Shown: positions 8,901-17,686 of the stretch, in pieces
Position numbering within the stretch: the stretch's first letter is position 1
Layout of the letters: each line of letters opens with the position of its first letter
Assembly: GCA_016787895.1 (NCBI GenBank)
Contig: JAEUTN010000017.1
Location: 1 to 64,000, forward strand
Origin: Bacteroidia bacterium
GTDB lineage: Bacteria; Bacteroidota; Bacteroidia; B-17B0; Aurantibacillaceae
Direction: 5' to 3'
Length of the DNA: 64,000 nt
Notes under the pieces: generated by a model
The model's input: the letters and a program-made list of their open reading frames with translations, nothing else
What the model was told of the DNA's origin: nothing
Databases searched by the model: none
Program-made: the position numbers and the translations under genes

Positions 8901-11900
8901 CGCCTGCAGAGCTGTAGCTGTTCGCTTCTTCTCTCATGGCAGCGCCTTGTTTGTTGGCAATGTTGGCCTCTTCTAAAAGGTTTCGGACTTTCGACACGTC
9001 TTCGGGCGGCGCTTGTTTAGCGGCAATTAATGCATTGATGTTTTCAATGTTGGTTTCGTAGGTAACCGCGTTGTCCTTGCGGATGATGTCCGAAGCCTGT
9101 AAAAGTTTTTCAGAAGATGCATTCTCCAGTTGTTTGGCTTCGTTTAATAATTTTGTTTTGGCAGCACCGTTCGCCAGGTTGGCTTGTTGTCTTTTTTCGC
9201 CGGCCAGGGTGATGAGCGAATCGGATTCGCTTTCCAGTTTCTCAGGGCTTAATGGTTTGGCCTTAGAAAAGAGTTCTTTTGCGGCTACACTCTCCTCGCG
9301 CAGTTTGTTTTGTTTTTCCTGGGCTGATTTAAGCGAGGCGTCGGCTTCCGCTTTATAGTCCTTGGCCATTTCGTTGGTGTAGGTGTCGTATTTAAAGTTA
9401 CCTGCATCATTAAATTCCAATTGTTTGTTCAGGTTGTCGAGCTGGGTGGCCACGTCCTTGTTGCCCTCTAGGCCAATTGGAGCATAAGCAAAATTTACAG
9501 GTTCCTCCAGCTTCGCCTGTTTTTTAAGATTTTCAATCAGGTACTCGTTTTTATTAAGCGCCTGGGCGTTAGCAGCTTTAACACTTTCAAGTTGTTTGAT
9601 ATCCCGGTTCAAATCCTGTTTTACTTTTGCCGATTTGGTTTTACTCAATTCTTTTCGTTTGGCATCTTGAAGGGCCGTGGCTTCTTCAGAATAAGCTCTG
9701 AGCTGAGCATTGTTTTGCTCCAGCACTGCAATGTCATTTGAGTTGGCGCCCAAAGCAATGTCCTTGTATTTTTCTTTAAGCACTGCCGGACTTGTATTGG
9801 CACTTAGCGGGGCAGCTTCAACAAGAGCAGGGGCAATGGTTTCGGATTTAATGCGGGTAATGAGCTCCTGTTCCTTTTTCAAGGCATTGAGTTCAGTTCC
9901 GGCCAAATCATATTGTTCCTTTAAAACAATCATTTGTTTTTCATTTTGTGTGAGTTCTGTTTTCAGGTCCTCAATTTGATTGCTGATGGTTTCTTTTGCG
10001 GATTTTTTTCTGGTTTTTTCAAGATCCGTTTCCAGTTGTGTGAGCTCGCTCTTCAACTCCGTGTTGGCTTTTTCATTGTCCGACAAGGAAGTGCCAATTG
10101 AAGCCAGTGTTTTTTCCTTCTCATCAATTTGCTTTTGTAAGGATTCGGAATACGCAAGGGATGCAGGATTGGTTTTGGAGGCGATGATCTGACTTTGTTT
10201 GTTTTGTAAGGCAAGGTCGTTTTCTATGGTGTTGCCTTTTGATTTTCCAAGGGCAGTCGAAAATTCAGAATTAAGGTCAGAGAATTTTTTTGTAGCTGCG
10301 GCGTCTTCATCTAAACTTTTTCCATAGTCCAGCAATTTGCCTGCCAACACTTTTTCAAGTTCGGATTCTTTCTTTAATTGGTTGGCTGCATCTATGGCCT
10401 GTGTTTTTTCATCTCCCTCCTCCATACTTTCTGCTTTGCTCAGGGCCTTTTGCGCCTCATCCCATTTTGAATTGGCCGAGGTATTATATTGCTCTGCCAG
10501 TTTGTAAGCATCTCTGGTGTCCTGATTTAAAGCCTTGGATTCATTGGCGGCTTTTTGTGCTTCCGATTTTACTTCTACGGCAAGTGCTTTGTTGTTGAGT
10601 TTTTTAGGGTTGGCTGCGGCGATGGCACCTGAGTCTTCAATGATTTGAGGACCAACCGAATTTTGAGTTTTATCTTTCTTGGGTCCTGCCTGCGCAAGCG
10701 GAGAGCTGGCCTGGGTATCGTCTGTGTTTACATCCAGTTTGGCTTTTTCCTCAATCACCTTTAAATATTGTAGGTATTTGGAGTTAGGATCCAGTTGATC
10801 AAAACTGGTGGTGATTTTCAATTTCGAATTTTCATAAGTGATGCTTTGATTTGCAGCAAGGGCTTCTTGTGAAACAGGTATGTTAAGGGTTTGGGATTGT
10901 GTGGCAAAGCCCGGCGTTTCTACCGTGAATACTAAATCTTCTCCTTTGGGGAGTTGTATAGTATAAGCTCCGGTTTCATCGGCCTCGTATTCTCCCAATA
11001 GTTTAACAGAGTTCACCCACTTAACAATAATCTTGCTCGCGATTGATTGGTCAGGACTTGAAGGCTCCACTTTACCGTTGATCGCAAGAATCGTAATTGT
11101 TTTTCTTTCAATGTTGATTTTTAAAACGTCAATCTTTCCGGGAGGGCTCTGGCGGCCGGTACTGAAATACGCGGTTTGTTCCAAGGAATCGGTCACAAAC
11201 AAATAATCATCATCGGGTGAGTTGATAGGAAACTCAAGGTTTACGGGTGCCGACCAGGAATTGGTGTTTTCATTGTACACCGATTTAAAAATATCGTATC
11301 CCCCCATGCTGTTGTGGCCTTTGCTGGCGAAATACAGACTCTTGCCATCAGGGTGCAGAAAAGGGTAATCTTCGTCGTAAGGTGTGTTAATGCCGTTAAC
11401 AGGCGTTGGTTTGCTGAATGTGCCATCGGCTTGTTTAAAAGAGGTGTAGATGTCTTTTCCGTTATCAGGATTATCGCCATAACTGCTGAAATAAACCACA
11501 TTGCTGTTTTTAGGAAGAAACACCACTGAAGTCTCCTTTTTCTTTTTGTCGGTAGACGTTTTGAACTCATCGGGTTTCACCAATAGTTTACCGCCAATGG
11601 TTTTTAAGTCGTAGGTCCTGAAATAATCGGCTTCGTTCAATTGTTTTTTTGAGCGAACGGCTACATCGCTTAAATTACTGAGCAGCAATTTGCCATTGTT
11701 ACAGGCTACAATCTCTCTGTCAATTTGCTTTTTTTTCTGAAGAGAGGCTGAAGCACTTGTTTTGAATTCGTTGTAATACTTTAAGGCATCGTCAAAAAGG
11801 TAATTGATGTGATAGGCTTTTCCGAGGTAATAAGGCAGTTCCTTAGGAGCTGTTTCAAAATTTTTCGCGGCCGTATTCAGGTAACTGAGGCATTTTTTTT

Positions 11901-12171
11901 TGTCCGGTTCACTGTAAATCATACACACCCCAAGGCGGTAGTTGAATTCAGGATCTTTAGAATAATTGGAAACCAATTGAGCGTAGAGTGGGTAGGCCTT
12001 GGTGTAATTCTCTTCTTCAAAAAGGGTATTGGCTTCTTTTTTCAGCGCGTTTAATTCTTTGGGGTCTTGTGCCTGAAGAGCGAAACATGAGAGCAGGAAC
12101 AAAAAAAGCAGGTTTTTTTTGGGAATGGAGAAGTCTGAAAATAAAGAGATGGCCAACACCCGTAAACTCAT
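5968..12171 (-). CDS. Giant envelope protein: TPR, PD40-like propeller, carboxypeptidase-regulatory-like domain, coiled coil, three SPOR domains
   Basis: This 2067-residue protein has a signal sequence (core about 19-35), then TPR-like helices (about 38-160), a PD40/WD40-like propeller (about 214-350, with YFSSYGD, LHPDGKSLYFASKG) and a carboxypeptidase-regulatory-like beta domain (about 360-430). A very long, Ala/Glu/Lys/Gln-rich coiled-coil region runs from about 500 to 1680. Three SPOR domains end the protein: about 1695-1770, 1830-1904 and 1978-2060, each opening with a VQIGAF-like strand. The N-terminal order resembles PorE of the T9SS, in which an OmpA-like domain binds peptidoglycan; here SPOR domains, which bind denuded glycan strands, replace it. 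A periplasmic scaffold or tether role is inferred. The start is the only ATG ahead of the signal core; the n-region is rather long, so a shorter non-ATG start is possible. It is not a recognised named gene. Confidence 0.85.
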   Translation of the reverse strand: MSLRVLAISLFSDFSIPKKNLLFLFLLSCFALQAQDPKELNALKKEANTLFEEENYTKAYPLYAQLVSNYSKDPEFNYRLGVCMIYSEPDKKKCLSYLNTAAKNFETAPKELPYYLGKAYHINYLFDDALKYYNEFKTSASASLQKKKQIDREIVACNNGKLLLSNLSDVAVRSKKQLNEADYFRTYDLKTIGGKLLVKPDEFKTSTDKKKKETSVVFLPKNSNVVYFSSYGDNPDNGKDIYTSFKQADGTFSKPTPVNGINTPYDEDYPFLHPDGKSLYFASKGHNSMGGYDIFKSVYNENTNSWSAPVNLEFPINSPDDDYLFVTDSLEQTAYFSTGRQSPPGKIDVLKINIERKTITILAINGKVEPSSPDQSIASKIIVKWVNSVKLLGEYEADETGAYTIQLPKGEDLVFTVETPGFATQSQTLNIPVSQEALAANQSITYENSKLKITTSFDQLDPNSKYLQYLKVIEEKAKLDVNTDDTQASSPLAQAGPKKDKTQNSVGPQIIEDSGAIAAANPKKLNNKALAVEVKSEAQKAANESKALNQDTRDAYKLAEQYNTSANSKWDEAQKALSKAESMEEGDEKTQAIDAANQLKKESELEKVLAGKLLDYGKSLDEDAAATKKFSDLNSEFSTALGKSKGNTIENDLALQNKQSQIIASKTNPASLAYSESLQKQIDEKEKTLASIGTSLSDNEKANTELKSELTQLETDLEKTRKKSAKETISNQIEDLKTELTQNEKQMIVLKEQYDLAGTELNALKKEQELITRIKSETIAPALVEAAPLSANTSPAVLKEKYKDIALGANSNDIAVLEQNNAQLRAYSEEATALQDAKRKELSKTKSAKVKQDLNRDIKQLESVKAANAQALNKNEYLIENLKKQAKLEEPVNFAYAPIGLEGNKDVATQLDNLNKQLEFNDAGNFKYDTYTNEMAKDYKAEADASLKSAQEKQNKLREESVAAKELFSKAKPLSPEKLESESDSLITLAGEKRQQANLANGAAKTKLLNEAKQLENASSEKLLQASDIIRKDNAVTYETNIENINALIAAKQAPPEDVSKVRNLLEEANIANKQGAAMREEANSYSSAGAKLGSISNAEEKELESLNKQKEALELLMTTNPGFEFKVAPTSSNTNTGAADSLASAEKLNTINQQLNEVLEAKQSSYQKLFEANNAEIAQLFDDINKYTTLIENTPSLKAEYSSVTKKRDEANAFKDQGDQASDNSEKLSAYVNATRKQNSLIPQLNNLMNSILLANELAPASPVTPPVTAVDTPSLSPVIEGPVALVKINADSLRQKETNTAEVLSFLDRPNSSLRNEQAYRSAKDAISELNRIEGQQNTLADNKKNAETLTELLNQTQSPAELRTSAEGFETESEQLSAKAFEKRKEANAAPAAQKPALVQEARVLENEALNKRFLASLVNQKAFDIEYKTNDLAISELRGLLNEDGESYSAEQDQLNVDIQNLNSQIRKLKEEAAGLPNRPAQLGALSNVEEKERELTRKQTELIESLRKKYPDYQLQALASDSVKAMVEPVADQSARSSELQTEQVIGLTNLTNALTLEFETSKTSLPGNLNAEQQEVVNNADKLNESSKQLLLEASGETDQEQKVKKMNQAALLGAAAVDQLAQVLPAGAKQYKMNGSDMDQLTNIGEQLNGGNEETKEVALKIEGLEVVKGNAYSENKPIPFNSFKEEGLSFRVQIGAFRNQLPNNTFKGLSPLYGETTRNGYYRYTAGDFEKIEAANAVKNDLRKLGYRDAFVVAYLNGKRITASEAIAYMAKEGKFVDVNSPQSAGITENLNIPKAILTENEPQVNPADLVQVTKEIEQINGLLYTIQIGVYTKQATKQGLLNLQPIYTKQLPNGLFRYTAGIYNDTVKVVADRNRIVELGISDAFVGAYLNGNSISFTDGKKRQNLDPDVRMENQNPVVFPEGQVNTTVVTPVIQTVQATDPNVQPFKNNVSTYPEATETNGVKTDEAGVSFKVQIGAFSKQVPNEVAANFMKIKTWPVEYKQINGLFVYNVGNFSNAAAAKALKNELVQLGINDAFVVVYRDGSKIYGAEASTLLSR

Positions 12172-12319
12172 AACGCAGTTGCTGTAAATTTAATAATATT
12201 CTTCAATGCTAGTCGTTTTTAGCTCAAAATAGGGGGGGAGTGAAACATACTTTTACACAGGGAATTGTTGTTTATCACATAATTTACGGCATAGTACTTT
12301 GAAATGTGAGTTATTTCAC

Positions 12320-12327
12320 TATATTTA
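12320..12327 (+). promoter_or_regulatory. Candidate -7 box of first T9SS paralogue
   Basis: TATATTTA differs from TAnnTTTG only in the last base and lies 19 bases before the chosen ATG at 12347. It sits in the context ATTTCaCTATATTT, nearly the same as ATTTCgCTATATTT in front of the second paralogue at 13936, so the element was probably duplicated with the gene. Confidence 0.45.
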
Positions 12328-12346
12328 TTTAACAAAATTCAATGCC

Positions 12347-13753
12347 ATGAACCCTAAACTACCTTATGCCTGTTTGATATTAGTTGTTTTTTTGGCTCTT
12401 TCAGGTCGGAGCCAGAATAACACAGTAGATGCCGCGAGTAACTTTACTGTTATTACTGACACTCTCAACTACTTTTACAACAAACAATTTTTTAAGATAC
12501 CGAATCCTACCGGTATTGGATTTCCTTTTTACCGCTCGGCTGCCGCCACTAATACTCAGGTGTCGCATATGGGTTCGGTGTTTTTAAATTCCGACCCAAA
12601 CCTTGTGGTGTCGGGGCTCGAAGCACGGCTGGCATACAGGTATGGATCAAATGCACAGGCTATACCGGTAAACATCTATTTGTGCAATGTTGATCAGAAT
12701 CTAATGCCGGTTCTGCCCGCTATCGATTCTGTTTCGGTGTTTCTGGGAGCGGCTCAAATCGACACGATGTCCCCGACAGGATTTGCTTTGAGTGGCTCTT
12801 TTGGCACCACACTGAACCCGGTTTCCTATAATCTGCCGGGTAATTTTGCAGTGCTTGTGCGCAATTACTCAACACTAAGTGGAGATACTGTTTGTGTTTA
12901 CAACACGTCAAGCTTAACACACACCAACCAAGCAATTAGTAATCTGAATAACATGGGGGAGGATTTGGGGCGCATTCGTTATAACGGACAATTTTTGAAA
13001 ACCAGAAACTTTGTCTATCCGGGATTTGGATTTGGTACTGACTATGAGTTTTGTGTGGCACCCATCGTTACATTCACCCTTCAGGCCAGTCATCTTGCGC
13101 CTTCACAAGTTAACTCCCAGCCCGTTGATACTATTGAATGTTTTGAGCCACTGACTTTCACCAATACTTCCAGTCCGGAGTTTACCAGTCGTTTTTTTAA
13201 CCTGAATGAATTTTACAGGCATTTCTGGCCCTATGTGAATACGCCTCCGGGTGGTTTTTCAAGCGATAGCGCTATCAGCTGGTATTTTAATGATGAGGAT
13301 GCCAATCCCTTACTGCGGCCCAACCTCGTATTAAAAAAGGACTCCGTTCGGGCCACCAAACAGTACGATACTTCAGGTTGTTTTACATCTTGTAGTTTAA
13401 GGGCGCGTTACAGAAAAATGACCTCTGGAGGATCAAGCATGAACATCAGGGGAAATGTTGAGTTTTCGGTTTGCGTGAAAGGCTGTTACGTTGGGCTGGA
13501 AGAATGGAAGAAGGCTGAGAACCTGGTCTTTTTTCCTAATCCGGTTCAGCATGGAAAATTGAGCCTCAAAGGATTAAGCAGGGAGTGCGATTACAGCATA
13601 ATCAATACGCATGGCATTGAACTGCTGAGTGGGAAACTTGAGACCATGGCAGCGGAAATTGATATTTCACAACTGGAGGATGGGTTTTATCTGCTGAGTT
13701 TAGTTCAGGCCTCCGGGCCAGTTTACCAGAAATTTATTGTAAAAAGGGAGTGA
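12347..13753 (+). CDS. T9SS type A sorting domain protein, tandem paralogue 1
   Basis: The product is about 468 residues from the ATG at 12347. The reading frame is open 16 codons further up, but the signal peptide begins cleanly at MNPKLPYACLILV, so the internal ATG was preferred. The mature N-terminal part contains DTLNYFYNKQ and GIGFPFYRSAAAT, shared with the next gene. A middle region with FTNTSSPE and ISWYFNDED resembles PKD-type beta sandwiches. The C-terminus (VFFPNPVQHG, DGFYLLSL, basic end) is a T9SS type A signal. Function is unknown; surface location is inferred from the sorting signal. The neighbour at 13936 is a close paralogue. Confidence 0.85.
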   Translation: MNPKLPYACLILVVFLALSGRSQNNTVDAASNFTVITDTLNYFYNKQFFKIPNPTGIGFPFYRSAAATNTQVSHMGSVFLNSDPNLVVSGLEARLAYRYGSNAQAIPVNIYLCNVDQNLMPVLPAIDSVSVFLGAAQIDTMSPTGFALSGSFGTTLNPVSYNLPGNFAVLVRNYSTLSGDTVCVYNTSSLTHTNQAISNLNNMGEDLGRIRYNGQFLKTRNFVYPGFGFGTDYEFCVAPIVTFTLQASHLAPSQVNSQPVDTIECFEPLTFTNTSSPEFTSRFFNLNEFYRHFWPYVNTPPGGFSSDSAISWYFNDEDANPLLRPNLVLKKDSVRATKQYDTSGCFTSCSLRARYRKMTSGGSSMNIRGNVEFSVCVKGCYVGLEEWKKAENLVFFPNPVQHGKLSLKGLSRECDYSIINTHGIELLSGKLETMAAEIDISQLEDGFYLLSLVQASGPVYQKFIVKRE

Positions 13754-13905
13754 TTCCCTTCCAAGCTTAAGGATGAATTATTATCCGGTTATACTATACG
13801 AACTACAAAGTCCGCAATCGCAATTTTCTAAGTTGTAAACAGTAATGTGTTGCTTTTTTAAGGCTGTAATTCGCATTTAAAGGCAGTTTTATTAAAATAT
13901 TTCGC

Positions 13906-13913
13906 TATATTTG
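13906..13913 (+). promoter_or_regulatory. -7 box of second T9SS paralogue
   Basis: TATATTTG is a perfect TAnnTTTG match, 22 bases before the ATG at 13936. Only a weak T-run lies where the -33 element should be. The surrounding ATTTCgCTATATTT is shared with the upstream paralogue's promoter region. Confidence 0.65.
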
Positions 13914-13935
13914 GACAACTAAACCCATTTTACTC

Positions 13936-15345
13936 ATGATTAAAAAACTACTTGTTCTTGGAATGTTTTTGTTCTCTTCCCATTCCATGCTTATCGCTCA
14001 AACACAGGCTCCTACAACCCCTACTGTGGTAACGGACACTCTGAGTTATTTCTACAACAAACAATTGTTCAAAATTGCAAATCCTAACGGGGTTGGATTT
14101 CCATTTTACAAATCGGCTGCGGCCACAGTAACCAATATTACCCACATGGGTTCCATCTTCCTTAACAACGATCCCAATTTGATGGTTGATGGTTTGTTCG
14201 CCCGAATGGCCTATCAGGACAATTCAAATGCCTTGAATATCCCGGTTCGTTTGTTTCTTTGCAGTTTGACAGTACAAAATGGAACTTTAACCCCTGTCTT
14301 CCCTCCGGTGGATTCGGTGAACGTATCGGTAGGTTCTGCTCAGCTTGCTTCTTTATCCAATACAGGTTATGCCGTAGGAGGCACTTTCACGGTTTCGCAC
14401 AACATGCCCGGGAACTTTGCTGTATTGGTAAGAAACCTTTCTACTTTATCGGGAGATACCGTTCGTTTATACAGAACAAGTGCGGTAACTCCAACCAACT
14501 GGCCTCACTATACACCAAACACCAACCATGGCGAAGGTTTAGGGCTTATCCGGGATAACAAAGTGTTCTACAGAACAACAAATTATCCAAACACGAATTT
14601 TGGTTATGGTTCCGATTTCGAATTCTGTGTGGCTCCGGTTGTAACTTATACGCTTTTTGCCGACCACCTGACTCCCCCGAAAGTAAACAGCGATCCGGCC
14701 GACAGCGTTTATTGCTGGGAACCCCTCACTTTTACGAATACCTCCAGTCCTGAGTGGACCAACCGCTTTTTTAACCTGAATGAGTTCTACCGTCATTTTT
14801 ACCCTTACATGAATACTCCAAACGGAGGTTTTCCGGTTGACAGCGCCATTTCCTGGTATTTTGATGATGAAGATTTTGATAATCCTTTGCTTCGTCCAAA
14901 CATCTTTTTGAAAAATGGAGCAACAACAGCCACAAAGTATTACGATTCTACCGGTTGTTTTACATCCTGCAGCATGCGTGCCCGTCTCAGAAAAATGATT
15001 GCCGGTGGAAATGGTATGGACATTCGCGGTAACATTGAGTTTTCAGTATGCGTATCGGTTTACGATTGCGATAAAACCACCGGAATTAATGAAAACGCTC
15101 AACTGAATGGCATTAAGCTCTTCCCAAATCCAAGCGCAAATGGAATAGTGACCATAAGCGGTTTACAAGGCAAAAACACCATACAGATTTACGACATGTT
15201 GGGCAGTCTAAAAGCTACACTGGTCAGCACCGAGGAGGAAGTTTTGGTTGACCTGCTGAAAGAACCGGGTGGAACGTATTTAATAAAAGTCACCAATGAA
15301 CAGCAAAAGTACCGAAGTATTAAAGTTGTGCATCAAAACGAATAA
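13936..15345 (+). CDS. T9SS type A sorting domain protein, tandem paralogue 2
   Basis: This 469-residue protein matches the preceding gene along its whole length: signal peptide, then DTLSYFYNKQ, GVGFPFYKSAAAT, NLSTLSGDTV, FTNTSSPEW, RFFNLNEFYRHF, ISWYFDDED and CFTSCSMRARLRKM, and a type A sorting domain (KLFPNPSANG). The cysteine pairs are conserved between the two. The pair clearly arose by tandem duplication. Divergence is greatest in the sorting domain and in surface-loop-like stretches. No enzymatic motif is visible, so adhesion or a structural role is only a guess. It has its own promoter and a terminator behind it. Confidence 0.87.
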   Translation: MIKKLLVLGMFLFSSHSMLIAQTQAPTTPTVVTDTLSYFYNKQLFKIANPNGVGFPFYKSAAATVTNITHMGSIFLNNDPNLMVDGLFARMAYQDNSNALNIPVRLFLCSLTVQNGTLTPVFPPVDSVNVSVGSAQLASLSNTGYAVGGTFTVSHNMPGNFAVLVRNLSTLSGDTVRLYRTSAVTPTNWPHYTPNTNHGEGLGLIRDNKVFYRTTNYPNTNFGYGSDFEFCVAPVVTYTLFADHLTPPKVNSDPADSVYCWEPLTFTNTSSPEWTNRFFNLNEFYRHFYPYMNTPNGGFPVDSAISWYFDDEDFDNPLLRPNIFLKNGATTATKYYDSTGCFTSCSMRARLRKMIAGGNGMDIRGNIEFSVCVSVYDCDKTTGINENAQLNGIKLFPNPSANGIVTISGLQGKNTIQIYDMLGSLKATLVSTEEEVLVDLLKEPGGTYLIKVTNEQQKYRSIKVVHQNE

Positions 15346-15365
15346 TCGCCTTCTTCAATAAAGCA

Positions 15366-15391
15366 AAGAGCCCCTGCAAAGGGGCTTTTTT
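15366..15391 (+). terminator. Terminator after the T9SS paralogue pair
   Basis: AGCCCC at 15369-15374 pairs with GGGGCT at 15381-15386 around TGCAAA, followed by TTTTT. It ends transcription before hutI. Confidence 0.88.
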
Positions 15392-15426
15392 GTTACATTT
15401 AGGCCTTCTTTCAATTCATGTGAACA

Positions 15427-16677
15427 GTGAAAAAACTCCTTATCAAAAATATAAAAACCCTGGTTTCAGTGTATGAAAAAGCTCCGGCAAAGCTCAGTGG
15501 AAAAGCCATGGCCCAGTTGCCCTGTATTGAAAACGCATGGTTGGCCTGTGAAGAGGGTAAAATAGCTGAGTACGGAAGCATGGAGGATTTCCCCGGGATT
15601 AGTGACTGGAAAGATCTGCAGGTGCTCGATGCAACCGGAAAATTGGTGCTGCCGGGTTTTGTTGACAGCCACACGCACCTGGTGTATGCCGGCAACCGTG
15701 AAACAGAATTTGTTGACCGGATCAACGGATTAAGCTACGAGGAAATAGCAGCAAGAGGGGGGGGAATCTTAAACTCGGCGCAAAACCTGAGAACCTGTTC
15801 AGAGGATGAGTTGTTCGAACAATCCAAACAACGTCTTAGGGAAATCATAACGCAAGGTACGGTAGCTGTGGAAATCAAAAGCGGTTATGGATTGAGTACC
15901 GAAAGCGAATTAAAAATGCTCAGGGTTATTCGGAGGTTGAGAGATCTGAACTGGATTCCGGTAAAGGCTACTTTTTTAGGTGCACACGCCATTCCAGTCG
16001 AATTTAAAGGCAACAAACAAGGGTACCTGAACCTGATACTTGATGAAATGCTTCCCCAAATCGCCAAAGAAGGATTGGCTGATTATATTGACGCCTTTTG
16101 CGAAAGCAATTATTTCAGCGCAGAGGATACCAGAAAAATTTTTGAAGCCGGAAAAAAATACGGCTTAACACCCCGATTACACGCTGAACAACTGAGCCAC
16201 AGCAATGGTATAAAAACGGCTGTTGAATGCGGTGCCATCAGTGTTGATCATCTTGAGTTTTGCACTGATGCAGATATTGAACTATTAAAAAACAGCAGCA
16301 CCATGCCAACGGTTTTACCGGGGGCCGCATTTTTTCTGAACCTCCCGCTACCCCCGGCCAGAAAAATGATAGATGCCGGCTTGCCTGTGGCTTTTGCCAG
16401 CGACTACAATCCCGGAAGCAGCCCAAGCGGAAACATGAAACTCATGATGAGTATGGCCTGCGTACAATACAAATTAAACCCCGAAGAGGCCTTTAACGCT
16501 GTTACCATCAACACCGCCTATTCACTGGGATTGGAAAACGAATTGGGAAGCATTACTCCAGGAAAACGAGCGAATTTAATCCTTACTAAAAACATCCCAA
16601 GCCTGGGGTTTTTGCCATATGCTTTCGGCAGCGATTTAATTGATACGGTTATACTGAACGGAACGGTGTGGAACTAA
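15427..16677 (+). CDS. hutI: Imidazolonepropionase
   Basis: The 416-residue enzyme hydrolyses 4-imidazolone-5-propionate to N-formimino-L-glutamate, the third step of histidine degradation. It belongs to the amidohydrolase superfamily: the metal-binding HTH is at 82-84, followed by the family stretch GNRETEFVDRINGLSYEEI, then FLGAHAIP, HAEQLSHSNG, SVDHLEF and DYNPGSSPSGNM. The start is GTG at 15427; the nearest upstream ATG (15418) runs straight into TGA. A near-consensus box, TACATTTA, lies at 15394. No hutH, hutU or hutG is nearby, so the rest of the pathway must be encoded elsewhere. A hairpin terminator follows. Confidence 0.96.
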   Translation: MKKLLIKNIKTLVSVYEKAPAKLSGKAMAQLPCIENAWLACEEGKIAEYGSMEDFPGISDWKDLQVLDATGKLVLPGFVDSHTHLVYAGNRETEFVDRINGLSYEEIAARGGGILNSAQNLRTCSEDELFEQSKQRLREIITQGTVAVEIKSGYGLSTESELKMLRVIRRLRDLNWIPVKATFLGAHAIPVEFKGNKQGYLNLILDEMLPQIAKEGLADYIDAFCESNYFSAEDTRKIFEAGKKYGLTPRLHAEQLSHSNGIKTAVECGAISVDHLEFCTDADIELLKNSSTMPTVLPGAAFFLNLPLPPARKMIDAGLPVAFASDYNPGSSPSGNMKLMMSMACVQYKLNPEEAFNAVTINTAYSLGLENELGSITPGKRANLILTKNIPSLGFLPYAFGSDLIDTVILNGTVWN

Positions 16678-16679
16678 AA

Positions 16680-16702
16680 AACCGCCACTAAGGGCGGTTT
16701 TC
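16680..16702. terminator. Bidirectional terminator after hutI
   Basis: AACCGCC at 16680-16686 pairs with GGCGGTT at 16693-16699 around ACTAAG. T-runs follow on the plus strand (TTTT) and on the minus strand (a run of A precedes the stem). It separates hutI from the convergent lipoprotein gene. Confidence 0.85.
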
Positions 16703-16728
16703 AGCTGATGTGGAATACGCTACAATGC

Positions 16729-17595
16729 TTATTGCTCAATTACAATCACCAGGTACTTAGAAACACTCCAAAATTCCTTAGTGTTGGTAATCTCAATTTT
16801 TTGAACCGGTTTTTCACCCACCAGTTTATAAGATCCGCTTGGGTGCGTGCTCAGTAATTTGGCTTTTTTAGCGCCAATGTTAATGCTTGTGGTTTGTTCG
16901 GCATTAATTTTTGTGAAATAATCTTTGTTGAAATCACTTTGCATTTTGGCCGATTTACCAATGCCTATGAAACCACCTTCTTTGGTAATCACCTTTTTCT
17001 CAATCAACTCTTTTGAAGTTCCGATGGCATAAAAGGCGGTGTTGATGATTTCTGTTTTTTCGGCACTTTCAGCTTCAACCACTTTGTAATTGGTGTTTAA
17101 GTTAGAAAGCTCAATGTTTAAACCTTCGATACGGGTTTTCAAATCAGAAATTTCCACGTCCTTTTGATCGATAGTAGCCTGAAGATTAGCGATCATTTGT
17201 TCTAAACCTTCAATTTTGGTATTGGCATCTTTCAGCTTTTTGCTCAAAGAGTTGATGCGGTTTTTGTTTTTCGACATCAAATCGTAAATCGCCTGGATAT
17301 CTTCCTTAATCTGGTCTTCTTTCTTTTTTACATCACCGGTTTCGCTGGCGTTTAATACTATTTTCTCTTTCTCCTTAATGGCATTCAGGTTTTCCTGAAT
17401 TTCATTAAAAGAGGCGATAAACTCCTGCAAGGCCGCTTCTTTTTCGTTGAGCTGGGTGGTTAATTCACCTGTTACCGTTTTCAGGCTGTCTGCCTCCGGA
17501 TTGCCTTCTTTCTCGGTGTTTTGTTTGCATGCGGTTCCCATCCATCCTAATGTGGATACTAAGGCAACAGCAAGTAATAGTTGAATGCGTTTCAT
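16729..17595 (-). CDS. Coiled-coil lipoprotein, function unknown
   Basis: The product is 288 residues from the ATG at 17595. The frame is open to 17679, but MKRIQLLLAVALVST is a clear signal peptide ending near a candidate lipidation cysteine (Cys23, in MGTACKQ), and the promoter box lies inside the longer version. Residues about 35-190 form a heptad-rich coiled coil. A compact C-terminal domain (about 195-288) contains GGFIGIGKSAKM and ends in a beta-rich stretch. It resembles Bacteroidota coiled-coil lipoproteins sometimes labelled as collagen-binding adhesin Cbp1, but I cannot confirm this. It is transcribed alone, convergent with hutI. Confidence 0.78.
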   Translation of the reverse strand: MKRIQLLLAVALVSTLGWMGTACKQNTEKEGNPEADSLKTVTGELTTQLNEKEAALQEFIASFNEIQENLNAIKEKEKIVLNASETGDVKKKEDQIKEDIQAIYDLMSKNKNRINSLSKKLKDANTKIEGLEQMIANLQATIDQKDVEISDLKTRIEGLNIELSNLNTNYKVVEAESAEKTEIINTAFYAIGTSKELIEKKVITKEGGFIGIGKSAKMQSDFNKDYFTKINAEQTTSINIGAKKAKLLSTHPSGSYKLVGEKPVQKIEITNTKEFWSVSKYLVIVIEQ

Positions 17596-17616
17596 ATGAA
17601 TTTTGCTTGGTTGACA

Positions 17617-17624
17617 CAAATGTA
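17617..17624 (-). promoter_or_regulatory. -7 box of the coiled-coil lipoprotein gene
   Basis: On the minus strand the sequence reads TACATTTG, a perfect TAnnTTTG, 21 bases before the ATG at 17595. It would lie within the longer open frame, which supports the shorter start. Confidence 0.6.
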
Positions 17625-17686
17625 AACTAAAAGCACAAAAAAAGGCGCTTGTAGCGCCCAATTTATACTCAAATCTCAAAAAAAAA

